From the NCBI RefSeq assembly GCF_039545135.1, contig NZ_BAABRU010000005.1, forward strand, positions 1 through 64,000: DNA of 64,000 nt. The letters run 5' to 3'. The stretch's first letter is position 1; each line of letters opens with the position of its first letter. The DNA is from Herpetosiphon gulosus (GTDB lineage: Bacteria > Chloroflexota > Chloroflexia > Chloroflexales > Herpetosiphonaceae). This document shows, in pieces, positions 1 through 9,024 of this stretch. The translations under genes and the position numbers were made by a program. The notes beneath the pieces are model-generated. The model saw only the letters and a program-made list of their open reading frames with translations, was not told the DNA's origin and made no database searches.

Positions 1-4
1 CAAA

Positions 5-122
5 TTGGTACGTGTCGAGGTGGTTGTGCCCCACGCTGCTCCATCCCGAACCAGGCCGTGAACGCGACACACACCGAGGCTACTGCAGCACCCGCTGTGG
101 GAACGTAGGAGGATGCGTACCG
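5..122 (+). rRNA. rrf: 5S ribosomal RNA
   Basis: The conserved 5S core CCATCCCGAAC lies near position 50, followed by the usual TGTGGGAACGTAGGA-like 3' segment. The two ends pair as helix I (GGTACG at 7-12 with CGTACC at 116-121). The length of about 118 bases is normal for 5S. The 16S and 23S genes are not in the window, so this is presumably the last gene of an rRNA operon entering from the left. A strong terminator follows at once. Confidence 0.93.
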
Positions 123-128
123 CTCCAT

Positions 129-163
129 AAAGACTCCGTTGGTAATCCAACGGAGTCTTTTGT
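129..163 (+). terminator. Terminator of the rRNA operon
   Basis: Perfect stem AAAGACTCCGTTGG / CCAACGGAGTCTTT with a very short loop, ending in TTTTGTTTTT. It lies a few bases after the 5S rRNA, as expected for a rho-independent stop. Confidence 0.92.
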
Positions 164-183
164 TTTTAGCATCGTAATGATCG

Positions 184-215
184 AAAAGCCATGGATCGTA
201 CATCCATGGCTTTTT
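184..215 (-). terminator. Terminator hairpin, probably bidirectional
   Basis: Stem AAAAGCCATGGAT / ATCCATGGCTTTT at 184-215. It sits 10 bases beyond the stop of the minus-strand gene at 225-1592 and can stop that gene. The T-rich flank on the plus side means it could also back up the 5S terminator. Confidence 0.8.
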
Positions 216-224
216 GATTTGGAC

Positions 225-1592
225 TTATGGTTGATAGAAGACGCTGTAACTGAGATTATTGGTTTGCAGTTGCCAGCCATCACGTTGAAGTGCTTGGGCT
301 AAGCGGCTCTTATTTTCTACAATCGCACAGCCAATTGTATATTGATTAAATACTGCTTGATAATCACCAGTGTTTTCCATCGCAACGTTGGTTTGGATAA
401 AATCACGGCTATACGGATCAAAGCGGTTATCAATAAATACGGGCTTTTGGGGCAGGAACCAGATTAATTCGCCACCAATATCATAGCTATTATACATATT
501 GCTAGGGCATTGCTTCAATGCTGTTAGAATTGGCTCGGAAAGCAGCGGTTGGCGTTGGTTCCAGACAAAAAACACTAATAGGATGGCAATGATGCTGGTG
601 ATGCCAACTAAACCCAATTCTATTGGCTCAACTTTACTGGATTTAACAGTAATTGCTTGCTTGGGCGCTAACATTTGAGCTAGACATAAAACTGCTAAGC
701 CATCAAAAAAGATACTTTGACGCACTGAACGAAATGCCATAAAGCCAAATAGCATGGTTGCCAAGAGCAAAAACCAATCGTAACTCGTGCTTGGCTTGAA
801 GCGCTTTCTATACCAAATAACCCCAACTAAACCAACTAACAAGAAGAATGGATAACTATTGATACTTGTGATACTTTGGCTACGCCATTCTTCAATAAAA
901 CTATAAGTACTACTATCTAAAGAGTTAAGCGTAAAAAGCCAAAGCTTATAGCCATGTGGATTTGCCAAGGTTGCAATAACTGATACAGTACCAATCAGTA
1001 GCCAATGGATAATTGCCTCACGTTTGATTAACGCAGCAATGCCAACCAGCCCAAGCAGCACAATCCCAATCACAAATCCAGCATGCAAATTTGCCCAAAC
1101 TAACATAAACGGTACAATCCACCAATGCAGCTTTGGCTGGCGAATCAGTACAATTAAACTGATAAATAGAAAAAATGAGATAATTTGTGGCCGAATACTC
1201 CAAGCATTAATATTATCAATAATACCTAAGGTGATTAAGAAGAGAGTTAATTTAGAACCAGTTGGGCTTATTCGATAGATAATTAACCATGTAAGCGTTA
1301 CTAATAATGCAAATACGATCACCAATAAGCTCAGCCCACCGATTGAATAAATAAGATACATCAATAACTGGGTTAGCCACTCATGATTTGGCCAATCGGC
1401 ATTGAGGTTTGTCCAGCTATAGAGATCGCTGGTAATAATACTTTTTTGTTGAAAAATATCTTGACCTGTACGCAAGAGCCACCATGTATCGCTGCCAAAA
1501 TTCATACAGGCACTCATTGCAAAAATCAATATAAATGCAATCAGAGTTAGATAATTTTGTTGAAGCAACCAATTTTTAAGGGCTTTGAGCAT
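225..1592 (-). CDS. Polytopic membrane protein of unknown function
   Basis: A 455-residue protein with about ten or eleven hydrophobic segments covering residues 15-350, then a soluble C-terminal part of about 110 residues. An acidic and aromatic patch after the first segment (DTWWLLRTGQDI, then WPNHEWLTQ) resembles the first extracytoplasmic loop of GT-C-fold glycosyltransferases, which use lipid-phosphate sugars. That is a topology-level resemblance only, and no family was recognised. It is more AT-rich than its neighbours. It stands alone between the rRNA operon and a P-loop gene, with its own -10 box and terminator. Confidence 0.8.
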   Translation of the reverse strand: MLKALKNWLLQQNYLTLIAFILIFAMSACMNFGSDTWWLLRTGQDIFQQKSIITSDLYSWTNLNADWPNHEWLTQLLMYLIYSIGGLSLLVIVFALLVTLTWLIIYRISPTGSKLTLFLITLGIIDNINAWSIRPQIISFFLFISLIVLIRQPKLHWWIVPFMLVWANLHAGFVIGIVLLGLVGIAALIKREAIIHWLLIGTVSVIATLANPHGYKLWLFTLNSLDSSTYSFIEEWRSQSITSINSYPFFLLVGLVGVIWYRKRFKPSTSYDWFLLLATMLFGFMAFRSVRQSIFFDGLAVLCLAQMLAPKQAITVKSSKVEPIELGLVGITSIIAILLVFFVWNQRQPLLSEPILTALKQCPSNMYNSYDIGGELIWFLPQKPVFIDNRFDPYSRDFIQTNVAMENTGDYQAVFNQYTIGCAIVENKSRLAQALQRDGWQLQTNNLSYSVFYQP

Positions 1593-1629
1593 CGTAATCC
1601 TCGCTAAGCGTTAACGGCTGAATATGAGG

Positions 1630-1635
1630 ATTATA
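1630..1635 (-). promoter_or_regulatory. -10 box for the membrane protein gene
   Basis: TATAAT on the minus strand, 38 bases upstream of the ATG at 1592. No convincing -35 hexamer is visible at the proper distance. Confidence 0.5.
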
Positions 1636-1658
1636 CTGGATTTGCGGCCTAAACCGCC

Positions 1659-1698
1659 AAGCCTACTCGTTAATCATTACGATTAATCAAGTAGGCTT
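1659..1698. repeat. Inverted repeat after the P-loop gene
   Basis: AAGCCTACTCGTTAATC pairs with GATTAATCAAGTAGGCTT around a five-base loop. It lies just past the stop of the gene at 1705-2052. No T-run follows on the minus strand, so a terminator role is possible but not shown. Confidence 0.55.
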
Positions 1699-1704
1699 CG
1701 TAGT

Positions 1705-2052
1705 TTAGCGGTTGATCGTCGAAAGTACCCGACTTAGTACATCGTTGATCGAATGTTTGGTTGTATCGAGGTAAATATCGGCAGCAGCTCGCGCTTCTTG
1801 TAAACGCTGTTGCTGCTGGTTGTGCAACCAAGCAGGGAAACTGGGTCGGCCACGTTCATGCACGGCTGGTAAATCTACATCAAGATAAATTAAATAGTTG
1901 GCTTGATGTTTGCGCCAAAGCCCGCGAATGCCCGAATGTTCTTGGGCGATTACTCGCACTTGGATTCCATAGGTTTCCAACCCTTGGCGTAAGGTTGATT
2001 TACCTGCGGCACATGGCCCCACAATTACCACTGTTTCAGCTTGATTACCCAT
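1705..2052 (-). CDS. Small P-loop NTPase (kinase-like)
   Basis: A 115-residue protein opening with a beta strand and Walker A motif GPCAAGKST (about residues 12-20), as in small nucleotide or metabolite kinases. A second strand YLIYLDVDLPA lies near residue 55, followed by an Arg-rich helix. It is short for a nucleoside kinase (usually 170-220 residues) and has no clear lid or Walker B Asp pair, so the substrate cannot be named. It lies 60 bases downstream of the SpoIIE-type phosphatase on the same strand and is probably co-transcribed. Confidence 0.8.
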   Translation of the reverse strand: MGNQAETVVIVGPCAAGKSTLRQGLETYGIQVRVIAQEHSGIRGLWRKHQANYLIYLDVDLPAVHERGRPSFPAWLHNQQQQRLQEARAAADIYLDTTKHSINDVLSRVLSTINR

Positions 2053-2111
2053 CGGCGGTTCCTTTCAGCGTATCTGCTGACCGCCAGCTTGGTAACGATG
2101 AAGCCTGTGAA

Positions 2112-2828
2112 TTAGGCTCGTTCGACCGGAAAACACACGGTCATGCGGCGAACTTTATTTTCCGACTCCATCGGTAAGGCGGCCATCACGATCACGCTCA
2201 TATCGTCGTTCGGTCGATTTTGATCAAGTTCCACGGCACGTCCTAGTAAATCATCGGTAACTTCTTGGGCTGTTCGTCCTTGGCGAACATTAAAATTGCC
2301 AAGATAGTTGTCTAGCTCAATACTTTCGTTATAGCGGCGGCCTGCATGCAGAATGCCATCGGTAAATACCACCACATATACATAAGGCCGTAAGCTAATT
2401 TTGGTGATGACTGGTTTGGTCATCGAGTAGAGCCCAATTGGTGTCGATGGCTCGTTGTAGGTCGTCATCCCCTGCTCATCGATGACATAAAATGGGCAAG
2501 GGTTATTTCTTGATACTAACACACTTCGCGCTGAAAGATCTACTGAAAGTATATTAAGCGTTGCTGAGACTTGCCCATGACGATAGGCATACAGGTAATC
2601 GTGAACCGCGCGAGCAACAGCACCATCGCGTGCTCCATCTTTAAGCATTGAAATTGCCCTAGTGGTTACAAGGTTACTCAGGGTCTTGGCTCCTCGCCCA
2701 CTACCTTGCCCATCGGCTAATACAAACGAAAATCCGCCATGCGGTCGTTCGATCATCTCAAGGGTGTCGCCGCTTTCTGGAGTGGCATACTTGCCAATTT
2801 TTGCAACACCAACTTGCAGTTCCAACAT
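2112..2828 (-). CDS. SpoIIE-type PP2C serine phosphatase
   Basis: A 238-residue protein that is essentially one SpoIIE/PP2C catalytic domain. Metal-binding motifs are visible: ADGQGSGRGA (residues 38-47), FTDGILHAG (about 155-163) and the late acidic motif RPNDDMSVIVM (about 208-218). Such single-domain enzymes dephosphorylate anti-sigma-antagonist (STAS) proteins in partner-switching pathways; RsbX is the closest size match. A STAS protein is encoded at 18052-19968, but the pairing is only an inference. An extended -10 promoter lies upstream, and the P-loop gene follows. Confidence 0.9.
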   Translation of the reverse strand: MLELQVGVAKIGKYATPESGDTLEMIERPHGGFSFVLADGQGSGRGAKTLSNLVTTRAISMLKDGARDGAVARAVHDYLYAYRHGQVSATLNILSVDLSARSVLVSRNNPCPFYVIDEQGMTTYNEPSTPIGLYSMTKPVITKISLRPYVYVVVFTDGILHAGRRYNESIELDNYLGNFNVRQGRTAQEVTDDLLGRAVELDQNRPNDDMSVIVMAALPMESENKVRRMTVCFPVERA

Positions 2829-2875
2829 AACAATCCTCAGATTTCTAGTATTGATGGTGCGATTGCCTTACTTGC

Positions 2876-2884
2876 ATCATACCA
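2876..2884 (-). promoter_or_regulatory. Extended -10 promoter for the SpoIIE-type phosphatase
   Basis: TGGTATGAT on the minus strand, 48 bases before the ATG at 2828. It fits the TGn-TATAAT extended -10 pattern seen at several other genes here. Confidence 0.5.
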
Positions 2885-2940
2885 CGAGACAGCCCGCCTT
2901 GGGTGCGGTACAATTGGCCTCGCAACAGAAGGAGGTCTCT

Positions 2941-3954
2941 GTGGAGCAGCGTGTTTTACGATTTGAAACGCACACTGGGGTACGCATCTACAGCCTTCCT
3001 GTAGAGGTTTTTCCTCAATTTTATGCCAATGTGTATCTGGTTGTCGCCGATGGTTTGGTCTGTTTGATCGATACTGGCTCTGGTCATGGTAATTCCAATA
3101 ATGATCTCGTCGCAGGCTTTGCAGCAATTCAAGCTCAATGGGGCGAAAAGCTGAGTTTAGCCGATGTTAATCAGATTATTCTGACCCATGCCCATATTGA
3201 TCATTTTGGCGGTTTGGCCTTTATCCGGCAATTTACCCAAGCCCCAACCGCTATCCACATTGCCGATCGGCGGGTGATTACCAATTATGATGGGCGCTTG
3301 TTGTTTGCTTCCAAGGCGTTAAGTCGCTTTTTGCGCCATGCTGGGGTTTCGGCTGAGCAACATCAGCATTTGATGGGCATGTATTTGCATAATAAAGATG
3401 CCTTTCGGCCTCAGCCAATTGAGCAAACTTTTGAAGATGGCGATCGGCTTTGCAATTTGTTTGAGGTTATTTACACACCTGGCCATTGCCCGGGCCAAGT
3501 TTGTTTGCGTTTGGATGAGGTGTTGTTTAGTGCTGATCATATTTTGGCGCGAACCGCTCCGCATCTTGCGCCCGAAATGATTACCCCAGGTACAGGTTTG
3601 GAGCATTATATTAGTGGCTTGCACCAAGTAGCTAAACTCACTGGCATTGAATTGACCTTAGGCGGCCACGAGCAGCCAATCGAAAACTTAGCCCAGCGTT
3701 TGGAGCAAATTTTCGCTTCTAATCAACGTAAAATCGATCGGATTAGCGATTTGCTCAAGGCCCAGCCGCAAACTGTAGCCCAGCTTAGCGCCGCCATGTA
3801 TCGAGGCTTGCAGGGCTACGATCAGTTATTAGGCATCGAAAAAGTGGGAGCATTCGTTGAATATTTGTATTTGCGCGGCTATGTGCGGCCAGTCAATATC
3901 GCCCCCGATGATGATGATCGTGATCCAATCAATGTGATGTATGAATTGTTTTAA
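2941..3954 (+). CDS. MBL-fold metallo-hydrolase
   Basis: A 337-residue metallo-beta-lactamase-fold enzyme. The zinc motif T-H-A-H-I-D-H sits at residues 82-88, with further ligands in GHCPGQ (near 181), SADH (near 198) and GGHEQP (near 240). The C-terminal 80 residues look like the small helical domain of LACTB2 or glyoxalase-II-like hydrolases. The start is a GTG at 2941 because GGAGG stands six bases before it; upstream in-frame codons run through the divergent promoter region. The substrate is unknown; thioesters or nucleic acids are typical of the superfamily. It is divergent from the SpoIIE-type phosphatase. Confidence 0.9.
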   Translation: MEQRVLRFETHTGVRIYSLPVEVFPQFYANVYLVVADGLVCLIDTGSGHGNSNNDLVAGFAAIQAQWGEKLSLADVNQIILTHAHIDHFGGLAFIRQFTQAPTAIHIADRRVITNYDGRLLFASKALSRFLRHAGVSAEQHQHLMGMYLHNKDAFRPQPIEQTFEDGDRLCNLFEVIYTPGHCPGQVCLRLDEVLFSADHILARTAPHLAPEMITPGTGLEHYISGLHQVAKLTGIELTLGGHEQPIENLAQRLEQIFASNQRKIDRISDLLKAQPQTVAQLSAAMYRGLQGYDQLLGIEKVGAFVEYLYLRGYVRPVNIAPDDDDRDPINVMYELF

Positions 3955-4028
3955 GTGTTTCCCTATGTTCCGCTAGCACCAATGATCCGTTGTTTTATCG
4001 AGCGATGTCTGTCTGCCCTCATTGCACT

Positions 4029-4098
4029 TTAGGGGGTGCCGGGGGATTAAAGCCCCCGGCGTTTCCCGCCTTGAGGCGGGACGGAAGGGTGGTGATCA
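4029..4098. repeat. Double-hairpin intergenic element, copy 1
   Basis: First stem GCCGGGGG-ATTAAAG-CCCCCGGC, second stem TCCCGCC-TTGA-GGCGGGA, then a conserved tail ACGGAAGGGTGGTGATCA. A second copy is at 29915-29986. It lies in the 221-base gap between convergent genes (MBL hydrolase and ccdA), so it may also stop transcription from both sides. Confidence 0.8.
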
Positions 4099-4175
4099 CC
4101 GATGAATGTTAATCGTCAATGATTTGGTTAAAACCTTACCCTTGAAAGAGCAGACCAAGCGATGAGGGTGACTAC

Positions 4176-5096
4176 TTACTCGCCAGTGAAGAAGGTTTGG
4201 ATATCATATTGCACGTTGTTGGCCCATTTGCTAATTGGGTTGTCGAGGGCAATATCGTTCAGTGTGCTCATTTGGCCAGTTACCAGCAAAATCCCCACGG
4301 CAATCAACAAAATACCGCTGATCACGCTGGTGGAGTGTAAAATCACGACGCGCTTGCCAAGATTAAATTCTAAAGCCCGCCCACGCAGAATCTTCCAGCC
4401 CTTGGAGCCTTGGCCAAGTTTGTTGAAGAAGGTTGCCACGATCATCAAGGGCAAGGCCAATCCAAGCACATAGATAAAGGTCAACGTTGCGCCAGCAATA
4501 ATCGAAGCGCCAGTTGAGATCAATAGGGTCAAAATTGCCCCAAGAATTGGCCCAATACAAGCCGTCCAACCGAGGGCAAAGGTTAATCCATACAGATAGG
4601 CGCTGCCAACAGTGGCGCTAGAGCTACGTTTGATATTCGCTCCGGTAAAGCCAATTCCGAAAATGCTCATCACACCCATAACAATGATAATCACCCCGCC
4701 AATTTGGGCAAACAAATCTTTGTTGGATGAAATGCCACGAATCGCTTGGCTGGTGGCAGTAATCGCCATGCCCAACACCACCATTGTAGTTGCCAAGCCA
4801 GCAAAAAATGCTAACGATGAGATGACTGTGCGTTGGCGTTTTTGGGCAAGGCTTTCAGCACCCGCACTATTAATGCCAAATGTCCATGCAAAGTAGGCTG
4901 GTAATACTGGCAAGGTACAGGGCGAGAGGAATGATAAAACTCCCGCCATAAAAGCCGGAACCGCCAAGGTGATTACATTTTGGCCACCTTGGGCGACTCC
5001 AATCAGCAAAATTGCCGCTACCACAAACACGGCTAGCCCAATTATAGCCATGGTAAACAGTCGGGAGGGTTGGCGCTGTGTTTGCGCTTGTTGCAT
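4176..5096 (-). CDS. ccdA: Cytochrome c biogenesis protein CcdA (DsbD family)
   Basis: A 306-residue inner-membrane protein with an N-terminal anchor and six further membrane segments. It carries the family signature LSFLSPCTLPVLPAY near residue 60 and the second conserved cysteine in GWTACIGPILG. CcdA moves reducing equivalents from cytoplasmic thioredoxin across the membrane to extracytoplasmic thiol proteins, for haem attachment to apocytochromes or disulfide reduction. It is three bases downstream of folP and must be co-transcribed with it, although the functions are unrelated. A thioredoxin is encoded at 31357. Confidence 0.95.
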   Translation of the reverse strand: MQQAQTQRQPSRLFTMAIIGLAVFVVAAILLIGVAQGGQNVITLAVPAFMAGVLSFLSPCTLPVLPAYFAWTFGINSAGAESLAQKRQRTVISSLAFFAGLATTMVVLGMAITATSQAIRGISSNKDLFAQIGGVIIIVMGVMSIFGIGFTGANIKRSSSATVGSAYLYGLTFALGWTACIGPILGAILTLLISTGASIIAGATLTFIYVLGLALPLMIVATFFNKLGQGSKGWKILRGRALEFNLGKRVVILHSTSVISGILLIAVGILLVTGQMSTLNDIALDNPISKWANNVQYDIQTFFTGE

Positions 5097-5099
5097 AGC

Positions 5100-6356
5100 T
5101 TATCCTTCGTGACGAATTAAGGCATCGGTCATTCGACAAACATCGACCATTGCGGCAACATCGTGCACCCGCACAATATCGGCTCCTGCTTGAATTGCAT
5201 AGGCCACGGTGGCGGCTGTACCCCAGAGTCGTTGCTCAACAGGTCGGTTTAATGTTATCCCAATCATGGATTTTCGGCTAGTGCCAACCAACAAGGGGTA
5301 GCCTAAGCTGGCAATTGTGCGTAGTTGACGTAATATTTGTAGATTTTGCTCAGGGCTTTTGCCAAAACCAATGCCTGGGTCAAGCACAATCAAATCGTTG
5401 GCGATGCCTGCTTGCAGCGCCAACTCGATGCTCTGGCGTAATTCAGCACAAACCTCGCCGATAATATCGCCATATTCGCTAGCAGCGTAATTTGTGCCAT
5501 GGGCAAATTGTTCAACCGTGCTGACTCGATTGTGCATCAAAATGATTGGGACTTGGGCTTGTGCCACCAGCTGTGCCAGCGCCATATTCCAACTACCATC
5601 AGCTTGGCGTAAGCCCCAAATATCATTAACCACATTTGCGCCAGCCTCAAGCGCAGCCGCGACAACTTCGGCTTTGTAGCTATCAATCGAAATTGGTAAT
5701 TGGCAAACTTGGCGAATTGCTTGAATCGCCGGGACAACCCGCGCAATCTCCTGCTCGATGCTCACACTGCTAGCTCCAGGCCGTGTCGATTCGCCACCAA
5801 TATCCAAAATATCGGCTCCTGCAGCGGCAAACTCCAGCGCTTGCTGCTGAATTTGGCTGGTTCCCGCCTCAAACAAGCCATCGTTGGAGAAGGAATCGGG
5901 GGTGACATTGACAATGCCCATGACCAAGGTTTTTCGACCCCAATCCCATTGAGTTGCACCAAGTTTGAGGCTGCCCCGCGCTTGATTGTGTAGCAATAAC
6001 GCGCCAATTTGTTGAGCTAAGGCTTGCAAGGCAGGCAACGGAATCGCTTGAAACTTGCCACATAAGGTTCGCCACGAGCGTTCATTGGCCCACGCCAATA
6101 CATTAGTTGGCTGCGTACTTTGGCCTAGGTAGACGTGTGGGCTGACTAAGGCATCGCCATCGAGCGCCAATAATTCTTGCTTCACAATCATGGCCGTATG
6201 CGGATCAACCTGATCGCAATGCAGCATAATCAAGTTGGCTTTGGTCAATACTCGTTCAGCAGCATTAGGATACGTTTCAATTTGGGCGATCACCTGCAAC
6301 AGTTCTTGGCGTTGCTGGGGATAATATTGACGGATATTATAGGCAAATTCAGGCAT
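5100..6356 (-). CDS. folP: Dihydropteroate synthase with N-terminal extension
   Basis: A 418-residue protein. The catalytic TIM barrel starts near residue 145 with MGIVNVTPDSFSNDG and continues with DIGGESTRPGA, the pterin and pyrophosphate binding loops. It condenses p-aminobenzoate with hydroxymethyl-dihydropterin pyrophosphate in folate synthesis. Residues 1-140 are an extra alpha/beta domain that precedes the barrel in a subset of bacterial enzymes of about 400 residues; its role is not known to me. ccdA follows after three bases. Confidence 0.95.
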   Translation of the reverse strand: MPEFAYNIRQYYPQQRQELLQVIAQIETYPNAAERVLTKANLIMLHCDQVDPHTAMIVKQELLALDGDALVSPHVYLGQSTQPTNVLAWANERSWRTLCGKFQAIPLPALQALAQQIGALLLHNQARGSLKLGATQWDWGRKTLVMGIVNVTPDSFSNDGLFEAGTSQIQQQALEFAAAGADILDIGGESTRPGASSVSIEQEIARVVPAIQAIRQVCQLPISIDSYKAEVVAAALEAGANVVNDIWGLRQADGSWNMALAQLVAQAQVPIILMHNRVSTVEQFAHGTNYAASEYGDIIGEVCAELRQSIELALQAGIANDLIVLDPGIGFGKSPEQNLQILRQLRTIASLGYPLLVGTSRKSMIGITLNRPVEQRLWGTAATVAYAIQAGADIVRVHDVAAMVDVCRMTDALIRHEG

Positions 6357-6476
6357 GATCGAATCTTTCGTGCTAAGTCATGGCCATTCTAGCTGATATG
6401 TTGTGAGTTGCGACTCAGTTCAATAGCTGATTTTAAGGGTTAATCCGCATTCTGCCCAATTGGAAGCCCGATTTTG

Positions 6477-6545
6477 AGTCACGAAGGACACGAAGCGCAC
6501 AAAGAGTAATTACTTCATGTTCTTTGTGGGCTTCGTGGCTCATTC
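6477..6545. repeat. Dispersed CACGAAG repeat, two inverted copies
   Basis: CACGAAG-type units in one orientation (6489-6505) and their complement (6521-6537) form a 17-base inverted repeat with one mismatch around a 15-base loop. It is a member of the dispersed intergenic family and lies between the McrC-like gene and folP. The rest of 6357-6592 shows nothing recognisable. Confidence 0.75.
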
Positions 6546-6592
6546 TGCCTTTTGAGATTTCAGTTTCTTGGCTTTTAGCAGATTCAGAATGG

Positions 6593-9022
6593 CTAAGGTT
6601 TCCAGGCGAGGAGTAACCCATTCAGTAGGCCATAACCATATCTAAGGCTACCAAAATAATGCTGGATCAGCGTTTCAAAGTTGTGCTTGCTGACCATCGC
6701 CTCGTGAGCAGCTTGGTTGCGGATGCTGACGATCTGACTTAACATATCGATCCATTTGGTAAATGGAAGTTGCTGGCCGGGTGCAATATTGGCATTCCAA
6801 TGGCCATTGTTCACGATATGCTTCTCAAGAGTAAGGAATGTCTGACCGCCGTAAAATTTGGCGTTGCCAAGCGTACCAAGCGTTTGCATTAGTTCCTTGC
6901 CGTTGGTTCCGTACAACACAGGTGTGACGCGATAGAGGGTATTTCGGGTGATGAGTTCTAACACGCCAGTGAAAAGCAGGGTTGGCCCTGCAAAATTGGC
7001 GGCACGCAGTTGCTCGGTCTGTTCCCACAGAAACCGTGCCAGCGCTAGCGTCTCGCGACTATTAGAATCAAACAGCGGTGTTTCATCAAATAGATCATCA
7101 ATTTCTAGGCGATTGCGGAGCCAAGCCAAATAATCGGCCAAGTTGGGCTGGATAAATTGCTGATAGCGTTTGACGACCATCCGCACCTGTGTAGTCGCTG
7201 TCTCCAGAATTTCTTGATTGGGTGTCTTGGTTGAGTCACGTGTTGCCTTAATTGTATCGATGACATCCTGTAATTCAACGAGGCGGCGTGGAGGCTGAAC
7301 TCTGTCCATCCCTTTGATGTGACAGACCATAGCATTGTTACAGCAATCATCTACATGGACTAGATCGACGCGCCAAGGCGCGATATGCGGCTTTGGACAT
7401 AGCAGCAAATCATCCAATGAACCTGCCAGTTGCTGACCGTCGCGTTGCACCAACCCTGCAATTGAGGCAATCTGGCCATGGGCATTGGTGCTGAGTTGAT
7501 CGAGGAATACACCGTGGCAGCGCACCGCAACCCTCTGACTGAGTTGTTTGTGAACATGAGCAAGCAGGGTTTCGAACAGCTGATGAAGTTGTTGATTATC
7601 CATAGCGAACTGCGGCTGAGCTTGCCAAAGCAACACGCGCATATCGGGCGCACTTGGTTGGATGGTCGCAAGTGGTTGGATCTGGTAGAGTGGTTTAAAC
7701 AAGTTTTGGTCAGACAGTGGCTGATCGAGCTTTGGTTGCTCCGCCTCTCTAGTTTCCTGATGAGCTTGATCATCATCTCCAGCGAATGCTGGCCTTGATT
7801 TGGGTTCAGCGGCCTGAAGAAATGCAAAGAGGAGCGCCCCATGCCGTCCACCAGTTAGATTGAGATCGGCAATCATGCGTTTGAGTGGGTCTGATGCTGC
7901 TTGCGCTGACGTATGAGGTTTGTAGTATTTGGCATCGAGCATATAACCAGGTTCCTGCCAGATCTTGGTTGCGCCATCGACGACCTGTTGTGGTTCTATA
8001 CGGGTGATATAGAAATCTGGACGGACGCGCGGAGCGCTATTTTTGTTGATCTGTAACGGCGGCACATCTTCCCACCAGATTGGAATCTCCAGGTCGTGGG
8101 TCATGCGGTACTTGACTGGCTCAGTTCCCCAATCAAAGCTTAGGGTGTGGCGGCGGGTGTTAGAAGCATTGGGCCTATCTTCCCACTTAACCTCAATGCC
8201 TTTGTATTCCAAGAACGCTGCCAATTCATAGAAAATCCACATCTGATAGAGGTAATTGTCGCGGCTGGGGCTGGAGCCAAGCATGGTCAGCGGCTCGTCG
8301 TTGTGTGTGCGATCAAGCAAGCGTAGCGAAGCCAACTTATGCCGCCAAATTAATAGATCATCATAAGCGCTATTGCGCCCGGGGATCTGCTGCTCCGCAA
8401 TGCTTCGTTCAAGCTCGTCAATGGTTTGAGAGCTATAACCAGAGAGAATCTCTTCGGCGGCATTGATCAAGCCAACGAATTGTGGGAATACTAGCTCGCG
8501 GGTGCAGGTATCGACGATTTCGTTGAGCGGATGGCGCAGCGCCTGCATATCGTCGCGGGCAATCTCTACAGCAAGCAAATGCTGAACGGCCATGCGGTAT
8601 TCGAGCAGCGTCGCCACCGTAAGCAGGTTTTCGGGGGTGGCGAAATGTCGCCGCCGCTGGCGCGTGTGAACATCGAGTGGTAGTTCGCCAGGCCGATTTG
8701 CCCATGTTGCAGCTATGGTTCGCGCCCAGTCAATGCGCCCGCGTGGTGGTAGTTCCTCGACCTGAACCTCGCGTGGTGAGGCCACGCTCAGTCGTCGTTT
8801 GATTCGCGGCAGAATGGTCTCAAAGAGTTCGTCGCGCAAGTAGAAAAGCACTGCCAGACGGCGGTATTGCTCCAGAAGCGGATGCTCGAAGCGCTCTTGC
8901 TCAGCAATTTGCTCGCCGAAAGTTTCGGCAAATCGCTGAGCATCATAGCGCATCAACAATTCGACCATTCTGCCCTGCATCCAGATAAAGGCTTCACGTT
9001 CGGCAACCGTTGGCTGCGCCAT
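6593..9022 (-). CDS. McrC-like nuclease subunit with C-terminal HEPN-like motif
   Basis: An 809-residue protein. An McrC-type motif RGRIDWARTI is at residues 94-103. A PD-(D/E)xK nuclease core follows: RPDFYI (Asp336) and MLDAKYY (Asp363, Lys365). In McrBC systems this subunit cuts DNA when driven by its AAA+ partner. The last 70 residues are helical and contain R-N-Q-A-A-H (768-773), which matches the R-x4-6-H pattern of HEPN ribonucleases, including Asn after Arg. The start lies two bases after the stop of the McrB-like gene, so the two form one unit. It is more than twice the length of classical McrC (about 350). The HEPN assignment is tentative. Confidence 0.85.
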   Translation of the reverse strand: MAQPTVAEREAFIWMQGRMVELLMRYDAQRFAETFGEQIAEQERFEHPLLEQYRRLAVLFYLRDELFETILPRIKRRLSVASPREVQVEELPPRGRIDWARTIAATWANRPGELPLDVHTRQRRRHFATPENLLTVATLLEYRMAVQHLLAVEIARDDMQALRHPLNEIVDTCTRELVFPQFVGLINAAEEILSGYSSQTIDELERSIAEQQIPGRNSAYDDLLIWRHKLASLRLLDRTHNDEPLTMLGSSPSRDNYLYQMWIFYELAAFLEYKGIEVKWEDRPNASNTRRHTLSFDWGTEPVKYRMTHDLEIPIWWEDVPPLQINKNSAPRVRPDFYITRIEPQQVVDGATKIWQEPGYMLDAKYYKPHTSAQAASDPLKRMIADLNLTGGRHGALLFAFLQAAEPKSRPAFAGDDDQAHQETREAEQPKLDQPLSDQNLFKPLYQIQPLATIQPSAPDMRVLLWQAQPQFAMDNQQLHQLFETLLAHVHKQLSQRVAVRCHGVFLDQLSTNAHGQIASIAGLVQRDGQQLAGSLDDLLLCPKPHIAPWRVDLVHVDDCCNNAMVCHIKGMDRVQPPRRLVELQDVIDTIKATRDSTKTPNQEILETATTQVRMVVKRYQQFIQPNLADYLAWLRNRLEIDDLFDETPLFDSNSRETLALARFLWEQTEQLRAANFAGPTLLFTGVLELITRNTLYRVTPVLYGTNGKELMQTLGTLGNAKFYGGQTFLTLEKHIVNNGHWNANIAPGQQLPFTKWIDMLSQIVSIRNQAAHEAMVSKHNFETLIQHYFGSLRYGYGLLNGLLLAWKP

Positions 9023-9024
9023 GG

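Noticed and set aside
2662-2940. Longer N-terminus of the MBL-fold hydrolase
   Set aside because: The extra 93 codons overlap the divergent phosphatase gene and its promoter, and GGAGG stands just before the GTG at 2941.
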